From Streptomyces sp. NBC_01431 (lineage in GTDB: Bacteria; Actinomycetota; Actinomycetes; Streptomycetales; Streptomycetaceae): a DNA stretch of 64,000 nucleotides. Position 1 is the stretch's first letter; each line of letters starts with the position of its first letter. Made by a program: the position numbers and the translations under genes. The notes below the pieces were generated by a model. It saw nothing but the letters and a program-made list of their open reading frames with translations, was not told the DNA's origin and searched no databases. Below, piece by piece: positions 41,426-49,734 of this stretch. The stretch covers positions 5,952,001-6,016,000 of the forward strand of contig NZ_CP109496.1 of the NCBI RefSeq assembly GCF_036231355.1, given 5' to 3'.

Positions 41426-42418
41426 ATGGTGGCGAAGAAGACCGCCGTAGAGACCACAACGGCGTCCAAGAGAGCCAGTGCCACACGTGCTGCCGCAGGT
41501 GCCTCGACGGGCTCGGCGGCCGAGGAGACCGACGGGAAGAAGGACGCCACCAAGAAGACCGCCACCAAGAAGACGGCGACGCAGAAGACCGCCCCGGCGA
41601 GGAAGGCGACGGCCGAGAAGGCCACTCACGAGCAAGCCGCGGCCAAGAAGGCCGCCGCCGAGCACGCGGCGCCCGCCAAGAAGACGGCCGCGGGCGCGAA
41701 GAAGGCGGCGCCCGCGAAGAAGCCCGCGGCCAAGAAGACCGCGGCCAAGAAGGATGCGGCGAAGAAGACGGCGGCCGGAAAGGCAACCGGGACGGCGCGG
41801 GCCGCGTCCGACAGGGCGACCGACAAGACGGCTCCGGTGAAGTCGGCCGGGGCGGGCGCCAAGAAGGCCGCGACCGCGGCCCAGGGGGCGGCTGCGGCCG
41901 CGGAACAGACGGGAGCCAACAAGGTGGTTGCGAAGAAGACTGCGGGCGGGGCGGCGACGGCCAGGAAGTCCGGCGCCGCGGCGTCGGCGGTACCGGCGGC
42001 CCGTGTCGTCGCCACGGCCCCCGGGGAGCTCCCGGTCCGGCCCGGCGAGGACCCCTGGACCCCGGCCGAGGTCGCCGAGGCCCGCAACGAGCTGTCCAGC
42101 GAGGTGCTGCGGCTGCGCAGCGAGATCGAGGCCTCCGAGGCGGCGCTGAACGGGCTGATGCGCGACTCCGGTGACGGCGCGGGCGACGACGACGCCGACA
42201 CCGGGACCAAGAACATCACCCGCGAGCACGAGATGGCGCTGGCCGCCAACGCCCGCGAGACCCTGGAGCAGACCGAACACGCGCTGGAACGCCTGGACGC
42301 CGGGACGTACGGTTACTGCGAGGTATGCGGGAAGCCGATCGGCAAGGCCCGGATGCAGGCCTTCCCGCGGGCCACCCTGTGTGTGGAGGACAAGCAGAAG
42401 CAGGAACGGCGGGGCTGA
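41426..42418 (+). CDS. DksA/TraR-like zinc-finger protein with H1-like Lys/Ala arm
   Basis: 330 aa. Residues 1-205 are Lys/Ala/Thr-rich with repeated AKKTAAKK and APAKK units, like histone H1 tails or the C-terminal arm of HupS. Residues about 225-330 form a DksA/TraR-type domain: coiled coil (EVAEARNELSSEVLRLRSEIEASEAAL) and zinc-finger region. Cys298, Cys301 and Cys319 are present, but the fourth position is Asp322 (LCVEDK), so the finger may be incomplete. Start ATG 41426 has GAAGGGG upstream. Possible role: RNA polymerase or nucleoid binding. lspA follows 61 bp later. Confidence 0.85.
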   Translation: MVAKKTAVETTTASKRASATRAAAGASTGSAAEETDGKKDATKKTATKKTATQKTAPARKATAEKATHEQAAAKKAAAEHAAPAKKTAAGAKKAAPAKKPAAKKTAAKKDAAKKTAAGKATGTARAASDRATDKTAPVKSAGAGAKKAATAAQGAAAAAEQTGANKVVAKKTAGGAATARKSGAAASAVPAARVVATAPGELPVRPGEDPWTPAEVAEARNELSSEVLRLRSEIEASEAALNGLMRDSGDGAGDDDADTGTKNITREHEMALAANARETLEQTEHALERLDAGTYGYCEVCGKPIGKARMQAFPRATLCVEDKQKQERRG

Positions 42419-42479
42419 CTCCGTACGGGTGTGCCGTACCCTCGTGCTCAGTCAGGCACCTAGTCGTTGAGGGACTCAC

Positions 42480-43046
42480 GTGGCAGAGGCGGAGCGCATC
42501 ATCGGTACGCCGGATGTGGAAGGGGCCGACGATTCGGCGGCCCCTGCCGAGCGGCCCAAGGGCAAGCGGAAGATCCCCGTGCTGTTCGCGGTGGCGGCCT
42601 TCGCCTACCTTCTCGACCTCGGCAGCAAGATGCTCGTGGTGGCCAGGCTGGAGCACCACGAGCCGATCAAGATCATCGGTGATCTGCTGCAGCTCAACGC
42701 GATCAGGAACGCGGGCGCCGCCTTCGGGATCGGCGAGGCGTTCACGGTGATCTTCACGATCATCGCGGCGACGGTCATCGTGGTGATCGCGCGCCTGGCG
42801 CGCAAGCTCTACAGCCTGCCGTGGGCGATCGCGCTGGGCCTGCTGCTCGGCGGCGCCCTCGGCAACCTCACCGACCGGATCTTCCGCTCGCCCGGCGTCT
42901 TCGAGGGCGCGGTGGTCGACTTCATCGCGCCCGCCCACTTCGCGGTCTTCAACCTGGCCGACTCCGCGATCGTCTGCGGCGGCTTCCTGATCGTGATCCT
43001 TTCCTTCCGCGGCCTCGACCCGGACGGCACCGTCCACAAGGACTGA
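42480..43046 (+). CDS. lspA: Lipoprotein signal peptidase LspA
   Basis: 188 aa aspartyl protease of the membrane that cleaves the signal peptide of prolipoproteins after lipidation. Four transmembrane helices. Catalytic Asp motifs: LGNLTDRIFRSPGVFEGAVVDFI and FAVFNLADSAIVCGGFLIV. Also LQLNAIRNAGAAFGIG. The N-terminal 30 residues are hydrophilic and longer than in E. coli. GTG start with GAGGGA upstream. Confidence 0.95.
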   Translation: MAEAERIIGTPDVEGADDSAAPAERPKGKRKIPVLFAVAAFAYLLDLGSKMLVVARLEHHEPIKIIGDLLQLNAIRNAGAAFGIGEAFTVIFTIIAATVIVVIARLARKLYSLPWAIALGLLLGGALGNLTDRIFRSPGVFEGAVVDFIAPAHFAVFNLADSAIVCGGFLIVILSFRGLDPDGTVHKD

Positions 43047-43116
43047 GGCACCGGCGGCCCGGCCCCCCGCCCCTCGCGCGGCGGGGGATGCCGGTGGGGC
43101 AAGGCATACTCAACGG

Positions 43117-44058
43117 GTGAGTACGATTCCCGAGATCCGCACCCTGCCCGTTCCCGACGGCCTCGAAGGCGAGCGCGTCGACGCCGCCATCTCCCGCATG
43201 TTCGGGTTTTCCCGGACCAAGGCGGCCGAGCTTGCCGCGGCGGGGAAGGTGCAGGTCGACGGCGCCGTGGTCGGCAAGTCCGAGCGGGTGCACGGCGGGG
43301 CCTGGCTGGAGGTCGAGATGCCGCAGGCGGCAGCCCCCGTCCAGATCGTCGCCGAGCCCGTCGAGGGCATGGAGATCGTCCACGACGACGACGACATCGT
43401 CGTGATCATGAAGCCGGTGGGCGTCGCCGCCCACCCGAGCCCCGGCTGGACCGGCACCACCGTCATCGGCGGCCTGGCCGCCGCCGGATACCGGATCTCC
43501 ACCTCCGGCGCCGCCGAGCGCCAGGGCATCGTGCACCGCCTCGACGTCGGCACCTCCGGCCTGATGGTGGTGGCGAAGTCGGAGCGCGCGTACACCCTGC
43601 TCAAGCAGCAGTTCCGCGAGCGCGTCGTGGACAAGCGCTACCACGCCCTGGTGCAGGGCCACCCGGACCCGATGAGCGGCACCATCGACGCCCCGATCGG
43701 CCGCCACCCCACCCACGACTACAAGTGGGCCGTGACCGCCGAGGGCAAGCCGTCGGTCACGCACTACGACCTGATCGAGGCCTTCCGCGCCGCCTCGCTG
43801 CTCGACATCAAGCTGGAGACGGGGCGCACGCACCAGATCCGCGTCCACATGTCGGCCCACCGCCACCCCTGCGTCGGCGACCTCACCTACGGCGCGGACC
43901 CCACGGTCGCCAAGCGCCTGGGGCTGACCCGCCAGTGGCTGCACGCGGTCAAGCTGGGCTTCGAGCACCCCTCCGACGGCCAGTGGGTCGAGTTCGAGAG
44001 CGGCTACCCGGCCGATCTGCAGCACGCCCTCGACACGATCCGGGCCGAGAGCGAATGA
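43117..44058 (+). CDS. rluD: RluD-type 23S rRNA pseudouridine synthase
   Basis: 313 aa. N-terminal S4 domain (RVDAAISRMFGFSRTKAAELAAAGKVQVDG) and pseudouridine synthase domain with the catalytic motif GIVHRLDVGTSGLMVVAKSE (Asp near residue 143). Later motifs are KRYHALVQGH, THYDLIEAF, LETGRTHQIRVHMSAHRHPCVGDLTYG. Which uridine is modified is not shown. GTG start; CATACT lies exactly 6 nt upstream without an SD, suggesting a leaderless mRNA. Overlaps the GNAT gene by 4 bp (ATGA). Confidence 0.93.
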   Translation: MSTIPEIRTLPVPDGLEGERVDAAISRMFGFSRTKAAELAAAGKVQVDGAVVGKSERVHGGAWLEVEMPQAAAPVQIVAEPVEGMEIVHDDDDIVVIMKPVGVAAHPSPGWTGTTVIGGLAAAGYRISTSGAAERQGIVHRLDVGTSGLMVVAKSERAYTLLKQQFRERVVDKRYHALVQGHPDPMSGTIDAPIGRHPTHDYKWAVTAEGKPSVTHYDLIEAFRAASLLDIKLETGRTHQIRVHMSAHRHPCVGDLTYGADPTVAKRLGLTRQWLHAVKLGFEHPSDGQWVEFESGYPADLQHALDTIRAESE

Positions 44059-44513
44059 CCGCCTTCCAGGTCCGCCCCGCTTCGGACGACGCGGACCGGG
44101 AGGCCTGCTTCGCCGTGCGCCGACAGGTGTTCGTGGCCGAGCAGAAGGTGCCCGAGGACCTGGAGTACGACGCGTACGACGCCATCGCCGTGCACGTCCT
44201 GGCCACGGGCGCCGAAGGCCCCCTGGGGACCGGACGCCTGCTGCACGGCCCCGGGGCGCTGGCCAAGACCGGTGCCCCGGAGGTGGGCTCGCTCGGCCGG
44301 CTCGCCGTCACCGCGGCGGCCCGCGGTCTCGGCGTCGGCGCGGCCCTGGTCCGCGCCATCGAGGACGCGGCCCGCGAGCTCGGTCTCACGGCGGTGGACC
44401 TGCACGCGCAGACCCAGGCGCTGGGCTTCTACGAGCGGCTCGGATACCAGGCGTACGGACCGGAGTTCCCGGACGCGGGGATCGCGCACCGGGCGATGCG
44501 CCGGGCTCTTTGA
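44055..44513 (+). CDS. GNAT family N-acetyltransferase
   Basis: 152 aa single GNAT domain. FAVRRQVFVAEQKVPEDLEYD is the N-terminal strand-helix region; acetyl-CoA binding motif A is LGRLAVTAAARGLGVGAALVRAIEDAARELG near residue 80 (RGLGVGA loop); LHAQTQALGFYERLGYQAYGPEFPDAGIAHRAM is motif B with a catalytic-type Tyr. It resembles ElaA-like acetyltransferases. Coupled to rluD by ATGA. The substrate is unknown. Confidence 0.88.
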   Translation: MTAFQVRPASDDADREACFAVRRQVFVAEQKVPEDLEYDAYDAIAVHVLATGAEGPLGTGRLLHGPGALAKTGAPEVGSLGRLAVTAAARGLGVGAALVRAIEDAARELGLTAVDLHAQTQALGFYERLGYQAYGPEFPDAGIAHRAMRRAL

Positions 44514-44629
44514 ACCCGGCCGCCCCGTGCGGCTCTTGGCCCCGATGGGCGGTTCGGGCGGATTGCGTGGCAGGCTGGAGGCCTTGATCGTCAAGGCCGT
44601 CCCGGCCCGCACCGCTCCGGAGGGCATCC

Positions 44630-46216
44630 GTGGATCAGCTGGCCCTGCTGCTCGTGCTTCTCCTGGGCGCGGTGGTGATGGTGCCGTTGGGCAACCGTCT
44701 CGGTCTGCCCGCGCCGGTGCTCATGACGCTCGGCGGGATCGTCATGGCGCTGCTGCCATTCGTGCCGAACGTGTCCATCGCGCCGGAGTTCATCCTGCCG
44801 CTGGTGCTGCCGCCGCTGCTCTACGCCTCCGTGCAGCGCACTTCCTGGCGGCAGTTCACCGCCAATGTCCGGCCGATCTTCCTGCTCGCGGTGGCGCTCG
44901 TCTTCGTGACCACGGCCGCCGTCGCCGCCGTCGCGGGCTCCATCGTGCCGGGCCTTCCGATCGCCGCCGCCGTCGCGCTCGGCGCGCTCGTGGCACCGCC
45001 CGACCCGGTCGCCGCGACCGCCGTCGCGGGCTCGCTCGGGCTGCCGCGCCGGCTGGTGTCGATCCTGGAGGGCGAGGGCCTGTTCAACGACGTCACCGCG
45101 ATCGTGCTCTACCACGTGGCGATCGCGGCGGCCGTGAGCGGCACCTTCTCCTGGGCTTCGGCCGCCGGTGAGCTGGTGCTCTCCGCCGTGGTCGCCGTCG
45201 TGGTCGGCCTCGTGCTCGGCTGGGCCGCCCATAAGCTGATGGGGTTGCTGGGGGACGCGACGCTCCAGATCGGCCTCACCCTCCTGGTGCCGTTCGTCAG
45301 CTACGTACTGGCCGAGGAGTTCGGCGGCTCGGGGGTGCTCGCGGTCCTCACCGTGGCACTGTTCCTCGCCGAGCACGCGGTGGACGCCGACGACGTGCAG
45401 GGCCGACTCGCCGGGGCCACGTTCTGGGAGGTCGTCGACACCCTGGTCACCGGCGTCGCCTTCGGCCTCATCGGTCTCGAACTCCATCACGTGTTCGGTA
45501 CGGCGACCGGCCACGAGCTGCACATGTTCGGCTGGGCGGCGGCGGTGGTGGTGGTCGTCGTGGGCGTACGGCTGCTCTGGCTGCTGCCCGCGACCTGGCT
45601 CGCCAAGCGGCTGCACACCAAGCGCGACTACGACGAGGAGATCCCGGTGTCCTGGCGGGAGACGGTCGTGATGTGGTGGGCCGGGATGCGCGGGGTGGCC
45701 TCGGTGGCCCTCGCGCTCGCCATCCCGCTGAAGACGGACGACGGCTCGCCCTTCCCCGGCCGCGAGGAGATCGTCTTCATCGCCTTCGCGGTGATCATGA
45801 CAACCCTGGTCTTCCAGGGGCTCACCCTGCCCTGGCTGGTCAGGAAGCTGGGCGTACGCCCCGACACGGACGCCGAACGCAGCCTGGAGCGGGACCTGGC
45901 GATCCGCGCCGCGAAGGCCGCGAAGCGACGCCTGAAGGAGATCGAGGACGTCGAGGAGCTGCCCGAGGACGTCATGGAGCAGCTGATGCGGCGGGCGTAC
46001 GACGTGGGTGCGCGGATCAGCCCCGACATGGTCGACGAGGAGCGCCGCGCGTCGTACGCGAAGCGGGTCGAGCGGATCCGGGCGGTGCAGCGCATCCAGC
46101 GCGAAATGATGTCGGCGGCCCGCCACGAGGTCCTCGCCGCCCGCAGCGAGCCGGGCGCCGACCCGGAAGTCGTGGACCGGGTGCTGCGACACCTGGATGT
46201 ACGGAGCCTGCGCTGA
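44630..46216 (+). CDS. CPA1-type Na+/H+ antiporter
   Basis: 528 aa, GTG start. About twelve transmembrane helices in residues 1-405. CPA1/NHE signatures are present: FILPLVLPPLLYASVQRTSWRQF, ALGALVAPPDPVAATAVAG near 118 and VSILEGEGLFNDVTAIVLYHVA near 141 (the FND motif and ion-binding Asp). WRETVVMWWAGMRGVASVALALAIPL lies near 345. The charged cytoplasmic tail (residues 410-528) is helical and rich in Glu/Arg. Exchanges Na+ or K+ for protons; ion choice is not evident. Convergent with the MscS-like gene. Confidence 0.92.
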   Translation: MDQLALLLVLLLGAVVMVPLGNRLGLPAPVLMTLGGIVMALLPFVPNVSIAPEFILPLVLPPLLYASVQRTSWRQFTANVRPIFLLAVALVFVTTAAVAAVAGSIVPGLPIAAAVALGALVAPPDPVAATAVAGSLGLPRRLVSILEGEGLFNDVTAIVLYHVAIAAAVSGTFSWASAAGELVLSAVVAVVVGLVLGWAAHKLMGLLGDATLQIGLTLLVPFVSYVLAEEFGGSGVLAVLTVALFLAEHAVDADDVQGRLAGATFWEVVDTLVTGVAFGLIGLELHHVFGTATGHELHMFGWAAAVVVVVVGVRLLWLLPATWLAKRLHTKRDYDEEIPVSWRETVVMWWAGMRGVASVALALAIPLKTDDGSPFPGREEIVFIAFAVIMTTLVFQGLTLPWLVRKLGVRPDTDAERSLERDLAIRAAKAAKRRLKEIEDVEELPEDVMEQLMRRAYDVGARISPDMVDEERRASYAKRVERIRAVQRIQREMMSAARHEVLAARSEPGADPEVVDRVLRHLDVRSLR

Positions 46217-46346
46217 GTCAGGGCCGGGGTGCGCCGTCAGCCCGCTTTCGTCCGCGGACCGTGCCGACGGTTGTCCGGAATCCGGCCCGTCGTGGAACCT
46301 TGGCCCGTTGGGCCTTGGGGGAGTTGGAGGAGCGGAGCCGCAGTGG

Positions 46347-47438
46347 CTAACCCCGCCCGGTCCGGGGCGGCGGGTCCTGTCGGGGCAGCGGGACCGGAGC
46401 CAGCGGCGCCGAGGACGTGGGCACGCGCGGCAGGGCGTAGGGATGGTGCTCGTACAGCCACGCCACCATCTGCTCGCGCACCGCGCACCGCACCGTCCAG
46501 ATGTCGTCCGCGTCCTTGGCGGTGACGACGGCCCGCACCTGGATCGTGGACGGTGTCGTGTCCGTCACCGCGAGCGAGAAGTCCCGCCCGTCCCAGGCGG
46601 AACACTCCTTGAGGACCACGGCGAGCCGCTCCCGCATCAGGGGCAGCGGCGCCGAGTGGTCCAGATGGAAGAAGACCGTGCCGGTCATCTGGACACCGCC
46701 GCGCGACCAGTTCTGGAAGGGCTTGCTGGTGAAGTACGAGACCGGCATGGTGATGCGCCGCTCGTCCCAGGTGCGTACCGCGAGGAAGGTGAGCGTGATC
46801 TCCTCGACGACGCCCCACTCCCCGTCGACCACCACCGTGTCGCCGATGCGCACCACGTCCCCGAAGGCGATCTGGAGTCCGGCGAAGATGTTGCTGAGGG
46901 TGGACTGCGCCGCGACGCCCGCGACGACGCCCAGGATGCCCGCCGAGGCGAGCAGTGAGGCCCCGGCCGCGCGCATCGGCGGGAACGTGATCAGCATCCC
47001 GGCCACCGCCACCACACCGACGATCGCCGAGACCACCCGCTGGATGAGCGTGACCTGGGTGCGCACCCGGCGCAGCCGCGCCGCATCGCGTGAGCTGCCC
47101 GCCGCGTAGCGGGCGTACGAGGACTCCACGACCGCCGCCGCGATCCGCACCACGAGCCAGGCGCTCGCGCCGATCAGGACCAGCGTGAGCAGCTGCCCGG
47201 TGGCCGACGCGTGTTCCTTCATGGGCCGCCAGACGATCTGGCCGTAGGTCCCTCTGAGGATGGCGGTGAGCAGGACGACGCGCAGGGGTATGCGGCAGCG
47301 GCGCAGCAGACCCCACAGCGGGGTCTCGTGATGCCGGGAGTCGGCTCGCAGGAGCAGCCGGTCGACCAGCCACCCCATCAGCAGCGTGAGCACGACCGAG
47401 CCGCCGATGACGATCAACGGGCGCAGTGCGTTCTCCAT
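46347..47438 (-). CDS. MscS family mechanosensitive ion channel
   Basis: 363 aa. N-terminal transmembrane helices (residues 1-25, about 68-100, 130-155) precede the pore helix and beta domain: SLLASAGILGVVAGVAAQSTLSNIFAGLQIAFGDVVRIGDTVVVDGEWGVVEEITLTFLAVRTWDERRITMPVSYFTSKPFQNWSR, the MscS core. The C-terminal alpha/beta domain ends in a Pro-rich tail (PLPRQDPPPRTGRG). Releases osmolytes upon hypo-osmotic shock. Divergent from the dienelactone hydrolase gene with only 30 bp between the start codons. Confidence 0.93.
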   Translation of the reverse strand: MENALRPLIVIGGSVVLTLLMGWLVDRLLLRADSRHHETPLWGLLRRCRIPLRVVLLTAILRGTYGQIVWRPMKEHASATGQLLTLVLIGASAWLVVRIAAAVVESSYARYAAGSSRDAARLRRVRTQVTLIQRVVSAIVGVVAVAGMLITFPPMRAAGASLLASAGILGVVAGVAAQSTLSNIFAGLQIAFGDVVRIGDTVVVDGEWGVVEEITLTFLAVRTWDERRITMPVSYFTSKPFQNWSRGGVQMTGTVFFHLDHSAPLPLMRERLAVVLKECSAWDGRDFSLAVTDTTPSTIQVRAVVTAKDADDIWTVRCAVREQMVAWLYEHHPYALPRVPTSSAPLAPVPLPRQDPPPRTGRG

Positions 47439-47452
47439 GCCCCCGACCGTAA

Positions 47453-47462
47453 CTGGCACGAT
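47453..47462 (+). promoter_or_regulatory. Candidate leaderless -10 motif CTGGCACGAT
   Basis: CTGGCACGAT ends 6 nt before ATG 47469. The same 10-mer with the same spacing precedes the DUF2567-like gene at 58537. The 30-bp gap to the divergent gene leaves no room for a leader with an SD. Confidence 0.45.
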
Positions 47463-47468
47463 GGTCCC

Positions 47469-48053
47469 ATGAACATCATGCTTTTCCATTCCGCCTACGG
47501 CCTGCGTCCCGCCGTGCACGAGGCGGCCGACCGGCTGCGCGCCGCCGGTCACGAGGTGCACGTGCCCGACCTGTACCAGGGCCGCACCACCGAGACCGTG
47601 GAGGAGGGCATGGAGATCAAGGACGAGATCGGCAAGGACGAACTCCTGAAGCGCGCCATCCTCGCCGCGGCGCCCTACTCGGAACGCGGCCTGGTCTACG
47701 CGGGATTCTCGCTCGGCGCCTCCGTCGCGCAGACCCTGGCGCTCGGCGACGCGAAGGCCCGCGGCCTGCTGCTGCTCCACGGCACCTCGGACATGGCCGA
47801 GGACACCGCCGTGGACGAACTGCCCGTCCAGCTCCACGTCGCCGACCCGGACCCCTTCGAGCCGGGCGACTGGCTCAACTCCTGGTACCTCCAGATGCAG
47901 CGGGCCGGCGCCGATGTCGAGGTCTACCGCTACCAGGGGGCCGGGCACATCTACACCGACCCGCAGCTCCCGGACTACGACGAGGCGGCCGCCGAACTGA
48001 CCTGGCGCACCGCGCTCGGCTTCCTGGAGAGCCTCACGGCCGCGGGGGAGTAG
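47469..48053 (+). CDS. Dienelactone hydrolase family protein
   Basis: 194 aa alpha/beta hydrolase. IMLFHSAYGLRPAVHEAADRLRAAGHEVHVPDLYQGR is the N-terminal oxyanion region. The nucleophile-elbow position reads YAGFSLGASVAQTLA (residue about 80), with Ser in GFSLG where many DLH enzymes have Cys. HVADPDPFEP holds the expected Asp, and RYQGAGHIYTDPQLPDYDEAAAELTW the His. The substrate is unknown. Ends in a strong bidirectional terminator. Confidence 0.9.
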   Translation: MNIMLFHSAYGLRPAVHEAADRLRAAGHEVHVPDLYQGRTTETVEEGMEIKDEIGKDELLKRAILAAAPYSERGLVYAGFSLGASVAQTLALGDAKARGLLLLHGTSDMAEDTAVDELPVQLHVADPDPFEPGDWLNSWYLQMQRAGADVEVYRYQGAGHIYTDPQLPDYDEAAAELTWRTALGFLESLTAAGE

Positions 48054-48059
48054 AGACGC

Positions 48060-48101
48060 CGAACGGGCGGGCCGGACCACGGAGTCCGGCCCGCCCGTTC
48101 G
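48060..48101. terminator. Bidirectional terminator between DLH and DsbA-like genes
   Basis: CGAACGGGCGGGCCGGAC (48060-48077) and GTCCGGCCCGCCCGTTCG (48084-48101) form a perfect 18-bp stem with a 6-nt loop, between two convergent stop codons. Confidence 0.9.
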
Positions 48102-48120
48102 CCAGCGGCAGCAGCCGGGA

Positions 48121-48933
48121 TCAGCCCTTGAGGGCCTTGTCGATCGCCGTGGCGTACGTGGCCGGGTCCATCGGGGCGTTCTCAGAGGTGCCGTCGGTGA
48201 TCTTCTTGCCGTCCATCTTGAGCGTCGGGGTGCCCGTGACGCCGCTCTTGTTGAACTTGTCCGACATGGTCAGCGCCCACTTGTCGTAGGTGCCGTCCTT
48301 CACGGCCTTGTCGAACGCCGCGTTGCCCTTGAGCGCGGGAACGGTGTCCGCGATCTCGATCAGGTGGTCGCGGCTCTTGAAGTCGTCCTTGGTCTCGTCC
48401 GGGTGGTACTTGGCCGAGTACAGCGCGGCCTTGTAGTCCATGAACGCCTGCGGGCTGACGTTCAGCGCCGCGCCCAGCGCGCTCAGCGCGGTCTTGGAGC
48501 CCACACCCGGGCTGCCGTTGTCGATGAACGTGGCGCCGATGAACTGGATCTTGTACTTGCCCGCGTCGACGTCCTTGCGGATCGTGGGGCCCACGGTCTG
48601 CTCGAACTGCGAGCAGATCGGGCACCGCGGGTCCTCGTACATCTCCAGGGTCTTCTTCGCGTCGGCCTTGCCGATGACGACGGTCGTGCCGTCGCTGCCC
48701 GTGGTGTTGGCGGGCTTCACCAGGGTCTTGTCCTTGGCGGCCTCCCACGCGCTGGGCTTCATGGCCTGCATGATCGCGTAGCCGGCGCCGCCCGCGACGG
48801 CGAGGACACCGACGACGGCCGCGGCCACGATGATCTGGCGGCGTGCCTTGTCCTTCTTGGCCTGGCGCTCGCGCTCCGCTCGCAGCCGCTCGCGGGCGGC
48901 AGCCTTGTTGGCCTGGCTGTTGCGGGTACTCAT
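48121..48933 (-). CDS. DsbA-family thioredoxin-fold protein, membrane-anchored
   Basis: 270 aa. Charged N-terminus (RERLRAERERQAKKDKARRQ), a single transmembrane anchor (IIVAAAVVGVLAVAGGAGYAIM, about 34-55), then a thioredoxin-like domain with the redox motif DPRCPICSQFEQ near residue 102. An inserted helical region and the cis-Pro loop VTGTPTLKMDG near 235 follow. Likely an extracytoplasmic thiol oxidase or isomerase. ATG 48933. It lies on the same strand as the next upstream membrane protein gene, 60 bp away. Confidence 0.92.
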   Translation of the reverse strand: MSTRNSQANKAAARERLRAERERQAKKDKARRQIIVAAAVVGVLAVAGGAGYAIMQAMKPSAWEAAKDKTLVKPANTTGSDGTTVVIGKADAKKTLEMYEDPRCPICSQFEQTVGPTIRKDVDAGKYKIQFIGATFIDNGSPGVGSKTALSALGAALNVSPQAFMDYKAALYSAKYHPDETKDDFKSRDHLIEIADTVPALKGNAAFDKAVKDGTYDKWALTMSDKFNKSGVTGTPTLKMDGKKITDGTSENAPMDPATYATAIDKALKG

Positions 48934-48993
48934 GATGTCTTCTCCGGATGGCAGGTGGGGAAAGTGACGGGGGACTGCTGTGCGCTGCTGTGC

Positions 48994-49686
48994 TCAGGCG
49001 AGGCCGAGCGACGGGCAGGGCGGTCCCCTCCGTGCCACGGAGTGCACCAGGAGGCGGGTGGGCGAGAGGCTCGGGCTCCGGTGCGCCGGGCGGGCGAGCG
49101 GGCGTGCGTCATCGAAAGCGGCGCCCACCACGGCGGCCGCGATCAGCAGCGGCCGGAAGGCGAAGGCGGCCACCGCGCGCAGCAGCCGGGCCAGCGCCGC
49201 CTCGCCCCGGCGCAGCCACAGCGCGGCCAGCAGTCCGACGGTCAGGTGGGCGGCGAGCAGCAGCCAGGGCACGGCCGGGCCCGGGTGGGTCAGCAGGGAG
49301 GCCGCGCTCTGCGGGGTGCCCATGGCCCCCAGCGTGCCGCCGCCGCACAGCACATCGACGCCGACCGCGCGCAGGGCGCCGGCGACGGGCCCGCCGGCCG
49401 GTCCGTAACAGACGTGCTGGCCGGTGGTGAAGACGGTGTCGGCGGCCAGTTCCAGCGGGACCAGCGCCCCGGCGATGGCCCAGAAGCCGCGCTCGCGCCC
49501 GGCGAGCGCGTACGCGATGACGAACACCGCGGCGGCCGCCGAGGCCACCAGCGTGAGCGGCAGCGCGACCCGGGAGAGAAGCACGTGGGACGCGGCGGAG
49601 AGCGTCACGACGAGCGCCGTGAAAAGCGCCGCGCGTGCCGCTCTGAGCTGCGTCCCGGATATGTCCATCGCGGAGGAGTGTCCCAT
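48994..49686 (-). CDS. Polytopic membrane protein, function unknown
   Basis: 230 aa. About five hydrophobic segments (residues 20-40, 43-62, 67-85, 143-160, 172-190) with a Cys-containing extracytoplasmic stretch (TTGQHVCYGPAGGPVAGALRAVGVDVLCGGG). The C-terminal 35 residues are Arg/Ser/Pro-rich. Start ATG 49686 has GCGGGAC upstream; ATG 49668 is an alternative. No family recognised. The two extracytoplasmic Cys and the neighbouring DsbA-like gene suggest a shared redox context (weak inference). Confidence 0.65.
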   Translation of the reverse strand: MGHSSAMDISGTQLRAARAALFTALVVTLSAASHVLLSRVALPLTLVASAAAAVFVIAYALAGRERGFWAIAGALVPLELAADTVFTTGQHVCYGPAGGPVAGALRAVGVDVLCGGGTLGAMGTPQSAASLLTHPGPAVPWLLLAAHLTVGLLAALWLRRGEAALARLLRAVAAFAFRPLLIAAAVVGAAFDDARPLARPAHRSPSLSPTRLLVHSVARRGPPCPSLGLA

Positions 49687-49734
49687 GTCCCGCTGTATGC
49701 CGTGCCTAAGAATTCGCCTAAGAGTTCGGTGAGA

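Noticed and set aside
37734..41450. 1238-codon open frame on the plus strand opposite ileS
   Set aside because: Antisense shadow of ileS and its T-box leader; no motif, no RBS.
41500..41960. Lys/Ala-coding repeats as a possible nucleotide repeat array
   Set aside because: The repetition follows AAG/GCC codon use of the H1-like arm rather than a clean DNA repeat unit.
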